Positions 1 to 5,651 are shown, numbered from the stretch's first letter. The stretch is 9,017 bases of DNA from Candidatus Micrarchaeaceae archaeon (GCA_027310535.1 DAIDAQ010000027.1:1-9017); one strand, 5' to 3'. The notes: generated by a model from the sequence alone, not told the origin. Made by a program: numbers and translations.

Positions 1-218
1 TTGAAGATAATTTTGACGGCGTAGCCTGCAATTACAAGCATGTCTGTATACAAGTAGGGTGCTCCGACTTTGCTCGTATTCATCTGCGGCAGGTCTGCCT
101 CATAGTTAGCCAGTGCAGTCTTGACATACGTAGACGTTCTAGCTCTCTCCACTAACATACGGTTATAAGTTCTCCAACCCCTCTTGTCTACATACCTGGT
201 GATCGCTAAATTCATCAT
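1..218 (-). CDS. IS5-like transposase, N-terminal part (runs off left edge)
   Basis: The minus strand is open from an ATG at 216-218 to the window edge, giving 72 codons without a stop. The residues GWRTYNRMLVERA near position 14, then GAPYLYTDMLVIAGYAV near 53, resemble the N-terminal segment of IS5-family DDE transposases, where a 'W..YN..L..R' block precedes 'GRP..Y.D..I.....LR'. This segment lies ahead of the catalytic DDE core, so catalytic residues cannot be judged here. A second ATG lies directly before the one that fits best (ATGATG). A perfect hairpin sits 2 nt upstream of the start. Whether the gene is intact cannot be told from this window. The family call rests on memory of the motif, not on a search. 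Confidence 0.6.
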   Translation of the reverse strand, partial: MMNLAITRYVDKRGWRTYNRMLVERARTSTYVKTALANYEADLPQMNTSKVGAPYLYTDMLVIAGYAVKIIF

Positions 219-220
219 GT

Positions 221-245
221 ACCCTAGGGCTTTATGCCCTAGGGT
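221..245. repeat. Perfect 10-bp inverted repeat at transposase start
   Basis: ACCCTAGGGC and GCCCTAGGGT form a perfect 10-bp stem around the loop TTTAT. On the minus strand the hairpin ends 2 nt before the transposase start codon. It could be a subterminal or terminal element of the insertion sequence, or a hairpin that blocks ribosome access when the element is transcribed from outside. It has no T-run on either side, so it does not look like a terminator. Confidence 0.85.
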
Positions 246-292
246 TTACTTTGAATAGTGGAATTGTTGGACACAGCCGGTGTAAGCGAGGG

Positions 293-300
293 TTTATAGA
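293..300 (+). promoter_or_regulatory. Possible TATA box for the FkbM-type gene
   Basis: TTTATAGA is centred about 22 nt before the ATG at 319. That fits an archaeal TATA box driving a leaderless or nearly leaderless transcript, although the spacing is slightly short for the usual 26-27 nt. A 6-bp inverted repeat (GAGGGT at 288-293, ACCCTC at 309-314) brackets it. The element lies in sequence that may belong to the insertion-sequence end, so the mobile element may supply the promoter. Confidence 0.35.
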
Positions 301-318
301 TTTTCAAGACCCTCCATT

Positions 319-1185
319 ATGGGCAGGGTGGTACAGAATAAGGGCAAGAAGCATGCAATGCAAGTTACGTTTCCGGTGGCAAAAATGGAGGAGCATATAG
401 ATTTCGATACTAAAAAGCGGGTTTTTGATGAAGAGAACGTAGATACAATTGGTAAAAATATCCACACAACAAAAAAACTCAGATTGCTGCGCTTCCTTGT
501 GCCATCGCTTTACAGGGCTGTCATAAACACGACGAGGTATTCGCCATTTTATGGGGAGTTTGCAAGGGGGGACCATTACTTTGTAGTTCAGGACCTACTG
601 CCAGGCACAACAGCTTTGGACATAGGTGCGAGCGTCGGAGAAACCGCGATTTACATGGCGACATGGCCGGAAGTCAGCGAGGTTCTGGCGTATGAACCGT
701 TCCCGCGCGTGTTTGCAGAGGCGGCAAAAAACGTAAAGCTTGCAAGCATAAACCCCATTTACAAAAAAATACGGTTATTCAATGCCGCAGTAGCAAATGA
801 AGACGGCTTTGTAGAACTTCCAGACCTTGGCGCCTATGATGAAAGCCACGGCCTACAGGATGCGATTGGTTTTGGTGCAAGGCGGTCTGCCGGGGTAAAA
901 GTGAGGGCATTCTCTTTTAGCGGCATCCTGAAAAGGCTGAGAAGTCAGAGAAGGAAGGCAGTGCTCAAGATGGATATAGAGGGTGGGGAGAAAACGCTTT
1001 TTAACGGACCTCTTGATTTTTCCATGGTGTACAGGGTGATGGTAGAGTACCATTGCCGCAGCAACGCCGAAATAAAGCACATCGAGGACAGATTAAGAGA
1101 TGGGAGGTTCAACGTGAGTACGGAGAGAATTGCTAAGGATCAAAAGTTTGGGGTTTATCTCGGGAACATATATGCGTGGAAATGA
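319..1185 (+). CDS. FkbM-family SAM-dependent methyltransferase
   Basis: This 288-residue protein has the hallmarks of FkbM-type class I methyltransferases, which transfer a methyl group from S-adenosylmethionine, often to sugar or polyketide hydroxyls. The SAM-binding loop TALDIGASVGET spans residues 98-109. YEPF at 125-128 gives the acidic residue that usually contacts the ribose. The family motif LKMDIEGGE is at 216-224. No signal peptide or membrane segment is seen, so it should be cytoplasmic. The first about 75 residues resemble nothing I recognise; later ATGs (residues 14 and 23) are alternative starts. Lysine is encoded by AAA about as often as AAG, while the neighbouring fusA uses AAG almost exclusively. 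With the adjacent transposase, this suggests an acquired or accessory gene. The substrate is unknown; surface glycan methylation would be typical of the family. Confidence 0.85.
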   Translation: MGRVVQNKGKKHAMQVTFPVAKMEEHIDFDTKKRVFDEENVDTIGKNIHTTKKLRLLRFLVPSLYRAVINTTRYSPFYGEFARGDHYFVVQDLLPGTTALDIGASVGETAIYMATWPEVSEVLAYEPFPRVFAEAAKNVKLASINPIYKKIRLFNAAVANEDGFVELPDLGAYDESHGLQDAIGFGARRSAGVKVRAFSFSGILKRLRSQRRKAVLKMDIEGGEKTLFNGPLDFSMVYRVMVEYHCRSNAEIKHIEDRLRDGRFNVSTERIAKDQKFGVYLGNIYAWK

Positions 1186-1406
1186 AGGAATGGTGGTCTG
1201 TTTATTGGAAGGTCATGCTAAATTAAGCGGCACAAGGAGCAACCATAGAGGATGTAAAAGATGCGTTCTGGCTTCAGAATAGGTAGCTGGGGCAGCAGGG
1301 CCAGACAGCCAGCGGCGCTGGAGAGGATAAATAGCAATATATATGTTTTCTTACTTATAAATAAAAGTTTCAGCCTTTTCCTGCTGTAAGGCAGCAAGGC
1401 GGTTTT
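1186..1406 (+). promoter_or_regulatory. Promoter region of the rpl30e-rps12-rps7-fusA operon
   Basis: This 221-bp gap has no convincing gene. Its left part holds a small GC-rich hairpin (CCAGC 1309-1313, GCTGG 1317-1321). Its right part becomes A/T-rich, with three TATA-like elements: GGATAAATAG near 1325-1333, AATATATATG near 1336-1345, and CTTATAAATA at 1354-1363. The last would place transcription start near 1384, leaving a leader of about 20-25 nt. The Shine-Dalgarno match before rpl30e is weak (AAGGCGG at 1397-1402 overlaps a hairpin). Several stacked TATA elements would suit strong ribosomal expression, but which one is used is not decided by the sequence. Confidence 0.55.
1380..1399 (+). 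promoter_or_regulatory. Leader hairpin before rpl30e start
   Basis: TGCTG (1382-1386) and CAGCA (1392-1396) form a perfect 5-bp stem around TAAGG. CC/GG pairs can extend it past a bulged A at 1397. It ends 7 nt before the ATG of rpl30e, so it could cover the ribosome-binding region. Yeast L30 represses its own mRNA through a purine-rich internal loop; no such kink-turn is obvious here, so an autoregulatory role is speculative. Confidence 0.35.
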
Positions 1407-1709
1407 ATGGTAGAGCTAGCTAGTGAGATACGTTTAGCTGTCGACAGCGGTGAGACTGCAATAGGCCTTAGGGAGGTCATCAAGTCGCTCCGGGCTGATA
1501 AGGCGAAGCTCATCATACTTGCGGTCAGAGGCGAGGAGAAGGCGAGCGGCAACGTCGAGCATGCCGCGAGGATAGCCAACGTGCCAATGGTGAGGTACAG
1601 CGGGACATCGGCAGACCTGGGGACTGTGTGCGGGAAGCCCTTCCCTGTCTCGATGCTCTCAATAATAGACAGCGGAAACTCCAGGATCCTGGAGCTCAAA
1701 GGTGAATGA
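1407..1709 (+). CDS. rpl30e: Large-subunit ribosomal protein eL30 (L30e)
   Basis: The 100-residue product matches archaeal L30e in length and order. The N-terminal half carries the helix-strand pattern EVIKSLRADKAKLIILAV. The family hallmark is YSGTSADLGTVCGKP around residues 64-78, followed by VSMLSIIDSGNSRIL. L30e belongs to the L7Ae/L30e RNA-binding fold and sits in the 50S subunit near the subunit interface. It is the first gene of a four-gene translation operon; its TGA stop is followed immediately by the rps12 ATG, which implies translational coupling. In most archaea L30e lies between rpoA2 and nusA. Neither neighbour is present here: upstream is a methyltransferase gene, and downstream is rps12 directly. 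Confidence 0.92.
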   Translation: MVELASEIRLAVDSGETAIGLREVIKSLRADKAKLIILAVRGEEKASGNVEHAARIANVPMVRYSGTSADLGTVCGKPFPVSMLSIIDSGNSRILELKGE

Positions 1710-2138
1710 ATGCCGAACGGTGAATTTGCAGCAAGGAAGCTTGTAAGGCAGAGAAAGAGGCAGCGGATGCTCAAGAAATGGCTGAAGAGGAAGGTGCTCA
1801 GGCTCAAGGAAAAGTACGACCCTATGGGCACTGTGCCGCGCGCAAAAGGCCTTGTGCTGCAGAAGTTCATAGTCGAGCAGAAGCAGCCGCACTCAGGCCA
1901 GATAAAATGCGTCAGGGTCCAGCTCATAAAGAACAACAAGGTGGTTGGCGCGTTCGTGCCAGGGGACGGATCCGTCAACTTCATCGATGAGCACGATGAG
2001 GTAACTATAGAGGGCCTCGGCGGCTCGCAGAGAGGGCAGATGGGCTGCATCCCTGGGATGAAATACAAGGTTGTTGAAGTTAACGGCGCTGATATGGACC
2101 TGGTTAGAAAGGGCAAGCTAGAAAAGCCGAAGAGATGA
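1710..2138 (+). CDS. rps12: Small-subunit ribosomal protein uS12
   Basis: This 142-residue protein is uS12, which lines the decoding centre of the 30S subunit. The archaeal/eukaryotic core is clear: CVRVQLIKNNKVV from residue 67, AFVPGDGSVNFIDEHDE at 81-97, and a C-terminal KGKLEKPKR tail. Two normally near-invariant loops deviate. The PNSA loop next to 16S helix 44 and the 530 loop reads PHSG (60-63), followed by QIK where IRK is usual. The DIPGVRY loop reads CIPGMKY (113-119), replacing the aspartate that bacterial RimO methylthiolates. The gene begins at the base after the rpl30e stop and its stop overlaps the rps7 start (ATGA). The rest of the protein is well conserved, so I take it as functional. 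The deviations may be lineage-specific. Confidence 0.93.
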   Translation: MPNGEFAARKLVRQRKRQRMLKKWLKRKVLRLKEKYDPMGTVPRAKGLVLQKFIVEQKQPHSGQIKCVRVQLIKNNKVVGAFVPGDGSVNFIDEHDEVTIEGLGGSQRGQMGCIPGMKYKVVEVNGADMDLVRKGKLEKPKR

Positions 2139-2884
2139 TCATGGAAGCCGATGTCAGTGCAGGAGCAGTGGTACAAGGGGCGCAGCAGCAGGCCTCGGCG
2201 TCAGAGGCGAAGCCAAAGCGCGCAAGGAAGGCGCCGGCAAAGAAGGAGCTGGCAGAGGAACAGGGTGTAGCAGAGGCGCAAGGGGAGACACTGCTCTTTG
2301 GCAAGTACAGCTACGGCGTGAATGTCGACGATCTGAGCCTCAGGAACTACATCAACCTCAAGCCGCTCGGCTATCCTGCCACATTCAGGCGCGACAGCAA
2401 CAAGAGGTTCTCAAAGGCGAACATAAACATCATAGAGAGGCTCGAAAACTCGCTGATGCGCGGCGGTACAGGCGGCAAGATCGGTGGGAAGGTGATCCGC
2501 ACGAAGGGAAGGCTGCAGGGCAAGAAGGTCAAGGTCATGCACTTCATTGAGGACGCTTTTGGGAGAGTCAACAGGGAAACGAACATGAACCCCCTGCAGG
2601 TCCTTGTAAGTGCGCTCGAGAACAGCGCCCCCATAGAGGACACGACAAGGGTAAGGTACGGCGGCATCGTTTCCAACGTCGCCGTCGACATAAGCGCGAG
2701 CAGGAGGCTCGACATCGCGTTGCGCAACATCGCGCTGGCTACAATAATGAGCTCGTTCAGGAACAAGAGGACCTTCGTCGATGCGCTTGCGAGCGAGCTT
2801 ATCCTTGCGTCGAAAGGAGACCCAAACAGCTATGCGATAAAGCGCAAGAACGAGATAGAGCGCATGGCGCGCAGCGCCAAGTAG
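2135..2884 (+). CDS. rps7: Small-subunit ribosomal protein uS7
   Basis: The 249-residue product is uS7, a primary assembly protein of the 30S head that contacts the E-site tRNA. Core matches to the archaeal family include LLFGKYSYGVNVDDLSLRNY from residue 53, NIIERLENSLM, the motif NPLQVLVSALENSAP, and TRVRYGGIVSNVAVD. It ends with the KRKNEIERMARSAK helix. Residues 1-52 form an Ala/Lys/Glu/Gln-rich extension that looks disordered, making the protein longer than the about 200-residue archaeal norm. The ATG at 2135 overlaps the rps12 stop by four bases; ATG at 2141 is an equally possible start and changes only two residues. fusA starts 7 nt after the stop. Confidence 0.94.
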   Translation: MIMEADVSAGAVVQGAQQQASASEAKPKRARKAPAKKELAEEQGVAEAQGETLLFGKYSYGVNVDDLSLRNYINLKPLGYPATFRRDSNKRFSKANINIIERLENSLMRGGTGGKIGGKVIRTKGRLQGKKVKVMHFIEDAFGRVNRETNMNPLQVLVSALENSAPIEDTTRVRYGGIVSNVAVDISASRRLDIALRNIALATIMSSFRNKRTFVDALASELILASKGDPNSYAIKRKNEIERMARSAK

Positions 2885-2891
2885 TGGTCCT

Positions 2892-5084
2892 ATGGTCAGG
2901 AAAGAGTACGTCGTAGAGGAGATTACAAAGATAATGGGCAACGTGGGCAACATACGTAATATCGCGATAATCGCGCACGTCCACCACGGGAAGACGAGCC
3001 TTACGGACTCGCTGCTCGCAAAGGCCGGCCTGATCCCGAGGAGCTCTGCCGGCGACCTTCTCTACACTAACTACGAGGCGATCGAGAAGGACAGGCGGAT
3101 GACGATCAAGTCTGCCTACATCTCGCTCGCGTTCGATTACGATGGCAGCGACTACTTAGTCAACCTGATAGACACGCCTGGCCACGTCGACTTCGGCGGT
3201 GACGTCACCAGGGCGATGAGGGCGATTGACGGCGTGGTGCTTGTCGTTGACCCTGTTGAGGGTGTTATGCCGCAGACCGAGACAGTGCTGAGGCAGGCGA
3301 TGAAGGAAAAGGCAAAGCCTATACTCTTCGTCAACAAGGTCGACAGGCTGCTCAACGAGCTCAGGCTAACCCCGGAGGAGACGCAGCAGAGGCTCATTGA
3401 CCTGATAGTGGACATCAACAAGCTGATAGAGGAATACGCGCCGATAGAGTTCGCCGACAAGTGGAAGGTGAGCGTCGAGGGCGGCAGCGTCGCGTTCGGT
3501 TCCGCGACCAACAGGTGGGCTGTATCTGTTGGCACGATGAAGGCCAAGAAGATCTCGTTCAAGCAGATCTTCGAGTACACCGCTGCAGGGGATGAGGCAA
3601 AGCTGGAGCAGATAGCGCCGATAGAGGACGCGATACTGCCGATGATCGCGAAGCATATGCCAAGCCCGAAGGAGGCGCAGCCGTACAGGATACCCCAGAT
3701 CTGGAGGGGGGAGATAGGCAGCGAGGATGGCAAGTCGATGGTTGCGACCGACGCGAAGGCAAAGTCAAACATAGTGGTTTTCAAGATAATGAACGATCCG
3801 CACAGCGGCGAGGTCGCGATAGGGAGGATATTTTCAGGGACCGTGAAGAAAGGGAGTGAGTTCTACCTTTCCGGGCACCAGGGCCTGCAGAGGGTGCAGC
3901 AGGTTGCCCTTTACATGGGGCCTGAGAAGGTAGTTGTAGAGGAGATACCCGCGGGCAACATTGCTGCTCTCATCGGATTGAGGGACCCCGCAGTCGGGGA
4001 CACGATGAGCGAGAACGTGATAGAGCCGTTCGAGCAGATCGTGCATTTCTCCAAGCCTGTTGTCACGAAGGCGATCGAGCCGAAGGATCCGAAGGATACC
4101 ACGAAGCTGATAGAGGCGCTAAGGAAGATGCAGAAGGAGGACCCTACGATGCAGGTCATAATAAACCAGGATACAGGGGAGCACCTGATCAGCGGCATGG
4201 GGGAGCTGCACCTAGAGGTCAAGGAGACGAAGCTCAGGGACGAGTTCAAAATACCCATAGCGACTAGCGAGCCGATCGTGCTCTACACAGAGACCATTGA
4301 GGGCAAGGCCGGGCCGATAATCGGCAAGTCCCCCAACAAGCACAACAGGTTCTTCATAACGGTACAGCCCGCGCCTGAGGGCATCCAGAAGGCCTTTGAC
4401 GAGGGCGAAATACGCGAAGGGAAGCCGAAGGGTCAGAACGCGATCGAGACAATGATCAAGGCAGGGCTTGAGAGGCAGACAGCGAAGGGCGTCGTCTACG
4501 TCACAAACAAGAACCTGTTCGTCGACGCGACGCACGGGGTGCAGGGCCTGAATGACGTCATGGAACTGCTCACAGAGGGGTTCAGCAACGCGATGAAGGA
4601 CGGGCCGCTGGCGAGGGAGAAATGCGTCGGGGTCATGGTGAACATAGTCGACGCCACAATCCACGAGGACCCCGTGCATAGGGGCCCAGCTCAGATAATA
4701 CCGGCGATAAGGAATGCAATCTATGCCGGCATGCTCACCACCGGAGTCATGCTGCTCGAGCCAAAGCAGAATTTCACGGTCAACATACCGCAGGATGCGA
4801 TGTCAAGCGTGATCTCTTTCCTGCAGAGCAAGCGCGGCCAGATAACTAGCATCAACCAGGACAGGGAACAGGTTAGCATACTCGCGAAGATGCCGGTCGC
4901 TGAGGTGATAAAGGGCTTCTCCAACGACCTGCGCGGCCTGACCCAGGGAAGGGCGATCTGGTACACCGAGTTCGCAGGGTACGAGAAGCTGCCGAAGGAG
5001 CTGCAGAACAAGGTGGTCAGGGAGATACGCACGAGGAAAGGGCAGAGCCCAGAGCCACCACCCCCCGAGCAGTTTATGGACTGA
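2892..5084 (+). CDS. fusA: Translation elongation factor EF-2
   Basis: The 730-residue protein is archaeal EF-2, the GTPase that drives tRNA-mRNA translocation. The G domain shows the P-loop AHVHHGKTS at 28-36, DTPGH at 94-98 with catalytic His98, NKVD at 148-151 and a G5-like GSAT motif. The domain II to V blocks follow, including GMGELHLEV. Domain IV carries HEDPVHRGPAQ with His596 at the diphthamide position, and the tail is proline-rich as in archaeal relatives. Two residues are unusual: His31 replaces the P-loop aspartate of HVDHGKT, and switch I reads RRMT (68-71) where RGIT is usual, with the Mg-coordinating Thr71 kept. Length is normal and no intein is present. It ends the operon; tuf and rps10, common neighbours elsewhere, do not follow. 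Confidence 0.96.
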   Translation: MVRKEYVVEEITKIMGNVGNIRNIAIIAHVHHGKTSLTDSLLAKAGLIPRSSAGDLLYTNYEAIEKDRRMTIKSAYISLAFDYDGSDYLVNLIDTPGHVDFGGDVTRAMRAIDGVVLVVDPVEGVMPQTETVLRQAMKEKAKPILFVNKVDRLLNELRLTPEETQQRLIDLIVDINKLIEEYAPIEFADKWKVSVEGGSVAFGSATNRWAVSVGTMKAKKISFKQIFEYTAAGDEAKLEQIAPIEDAILPMIAKHMPSPKEAQPYRIPQIWRGEIGSEDGKSMVATDAKAKSNIVVFKIMNDPHSGEVAIGRIFSGTVKKGSEFYLSGHQGLQRVQQVALYMGPEKVVVEEIPAGNIAALIGLRDPAVGDTMSENVIEPFEQIVHFSKPVVTKAIEPKDPKDTTKLIEALRKMQKEDPTMQVIINQDTGEHLISGMGELHLEVKETKLRDEFKIPIATSEPIVLYTETIEGKAGPIIGKSPNKHNRFFITVQPAPEGIQKAFDEGEIREGKPKGQNAIETMIKAGLERQTAKGVVYVTNKNLFVDATHGVQGLNDVMELLTEGFSNAMKDGPLAREKCVGVMVNIVDATIHEDPVHRGPAQIIPAIRNAIYAGMLTTGVMLLEPKQNFTVNIPQDAMSSVISFLQSKRGQITSINQDREQVSILAKMPVAEVIKGFSNDLRGLTQGRAIWYTEFAGYEKLPKELQNKVVREIRTRKGQSPEPPPPEQFMD

Positions 5085-5161
5085 AATTGGGGCTGCCAAA
5101 ATCATGGTCCTGCTGCCGCGCGCAGGTTTCCGCATTCTAACCGATAGCTGCGGCTAAAGGC

Positions 5162-5194
5162 AAAAAAGATGGTGCATGGCGTGTGCCATGCACC
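5162..5194 (-). terminator. Hairpin followed by T6, minus-strand terminator
   Basis: GGTGCATGGC (5171-5180) and GCCATGCACC (5185-5194) form a perfect 10-bp stem with a 4-nt loop. Read on the minus strand, the stem is followed by ATC and six T residues (5167-5162), the form of an intrinsic terminator. On the plus strand it is followed by TTTGGG only, so the orientation favours the minus strand. It may also block readthrough between the candidate RNA and the converging fusA operon. Confidence 0.6.
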
Positions 5195-5276
5195 TTTGGG
5201 TTGGGTGAGAAAAAGTCAGGGGAGGTGATGGTGATAGTGTGTGAACACTATTGTGGTTTCACTCCCCAACATCCTC
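5162..5276 (-). ncRNA. Candidate structured small RNA, about 115 nt, unknown family
   Basis: On the minus strand, a strong TATA box (5299-5309) predicts a start near 5276 and a hairpin with a T-run ends at 5162. The interval has no long reading frame but strong pairing. An arm of GGGGAG/CUCCCC (5262-5267 with 5219-5224) encloses a 7-bp tip stem (5245-5251 with 5234-5240) around a 4-nt loop. An alternative stem GUUGGG/CCCAAC (5265-5270 with 5200-5205) shares bases with that arm, so two conformations compete. The strand contains AUCACCUCC (5229 to 5221), the sequence at the 3' end of archaeal 16S rRNA. I do not recognise SRP, RNase P, C/D or H/ACA features. Start, end and function are inferred; transcription is unproven. 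Confidence 0.5.
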
Positions 5277-5298
5277 AAAGTATATACACACAAACTGG

Positions 5299-5316
5299 TA
5301 TTTATATCTTTTCTTG
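5299..5316 (-). promoter_or_regulatory. BRE/TATA promoter on the minus strand
   Basis: Read on the minus strand the sequence is AAGAAAAGATATAAATA, a purine/A-rich BRE followed directly by an archaeal TATA box. No coding region lies to its left on that strand until beyond fusA, so the likely product is the structured RNA ending at 5162. Twenty-six to 28 nt downstream of the TATA centre falls on a G at 5276. Confidence 0.55.
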
Positions 5317-5410
5317 ACTTGTGTGCTTATACTATGCATCTTTGTTCCAAAAATATAAAAATATATTGTTTTTTACCATTTTAAAAAAGTTTGCAGTTGA
5401 CAAATTCCTC

Positions 5411-5456
5411 AATCTAAAAATTATATCTATATAGATATATTTATATATTTTAGATT
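5411..5456. repeat. Interrupted A/T-rich palindrome
   Basis: Perfect 9-bp arms AATCTAAAA (5411-5419) and TTTTAGATT (5448-5456) enclose a separate perfect 16-bp palindrome ATATCTATATAGATAT (5423-5438). The two are off-centre by 3 bp. It sits in the most A/T-rich part of the gap. It could be an operator for a dimeric regulator, a bidirectional TATA region, or an easily melted element; TTTATATA at 5441-5447 could serve as a plus-strand TATA box for the GC-rich block that follows. Confidence 0.7.
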
Positions 5457-5457
5457 C

Positions 5458-5555
5458 ACTGCGCGCCGCAGAGGCGGCACGTACCACATCTTGACGGTGA
5501 GTATACCTCCCGCCGGGCGGTACAAGAGTTTCAAGGCCCCAGCGTGTCGCCAATT
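5458..5555. other. GC-rich block with RNA-like folding potential
   Basis: After the A/T-rich stretch the composition switches abruptly to GC-rich for about 100 bp. Short complementary segments include GCCGC/GCGGC around AGAG (5465-5477), GTACC/GGTAC (5481-5485, 5519-5523), GGCGG/CCGCC (5473-5477, 5510-5514) and CTTGA/TCAAG (5490-5494, 5531-5535). TATA-like sequences lie on both sides: TTTATATA for a plus-strand start near 5470, and ATTATACATT (minus strand, near 5561-5571) for a minus-strand start near 5541. The strand therefore cannot be decided. An unrecognised small RNA or an extended regulatory leader are both possible. I found no tRNA or known RNA signature. Confidence 0.3.
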
Positions 5556-5560
5556 TTCAG

Positions 5561-5651
5561 CAATGTATAATAATCTTCTGAGGCTTATCATATCTGCCTT
5601 TTGAGTGCGGCATTCGCGCTTAGTTCAGATGCGGTGCTTAGAAAAAAGGGG
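5561..5651 (+). promoter_or_regulatory. Likely promoter and leader of the rpl7ae operon
   Basis: AATGTATAATAATC (5561-5574) is TATA-like and would start transcription near 5595, giving a leader of about 65 nt. A GGGG stretch at 5648-5651, 8 nt before the ATG, is a weak ribosome-binding site. Archaeal L7Ae is known to bind kink-turns and can regulate its own mRNA; a short stem (GTGCG 5606-5610, CGCGC 5616-5620) is present in this leader, but I could not establish a kink-turn. Confidence 0.35.

Noticed and set aside
1370..2176. 268-residue minus-strand frame opposite rpl30e and rps12
   Set aside because: Shadow of two clearly conserved ribosomal genes; Ser/Leu/Pro-rich with no family match.
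5104..5157. 17-residue plus-strand frame after fusA
   Set aside because: Too short, with no ribosome-binding site and no recognisable sequence.
5162..5276. Identification of the candidate RNA as SRP RNA, RNase P RNA or a C/D or H/ACA guide
   Set aside because: It is too short for SRP RNA and lacks the RNase P conserved regions. A CUGA-like D box exists but no proper C box or kink-turn, and there is no ACA-terminated hairpin.
5228..5317. 29-codon plus-strand frame starting with ATG next to a perfect GGAGGTG
   Set aside because: The ATG overlaps the Shine-Dalgarno sequence, so spacing is wrong. The product resembles nothing known, and the pairing and flanking signals fit a minus-strand RNA better.
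5281..5460. A/T-rich stretch as a replication origin
   Set aside because: No orc1/cdc6 neighbour and no recognisable origin recognition boxes; A/T-richness alone is not enough.
5332..5553. 73-residue minus-strand frame across the A/T-rich and GC-rich blocks
   Set aside because: It spans a sharp composition change and reads as simple Ile/Tyr/Lys repeats from A/T-rich DNA; no family resemblance.
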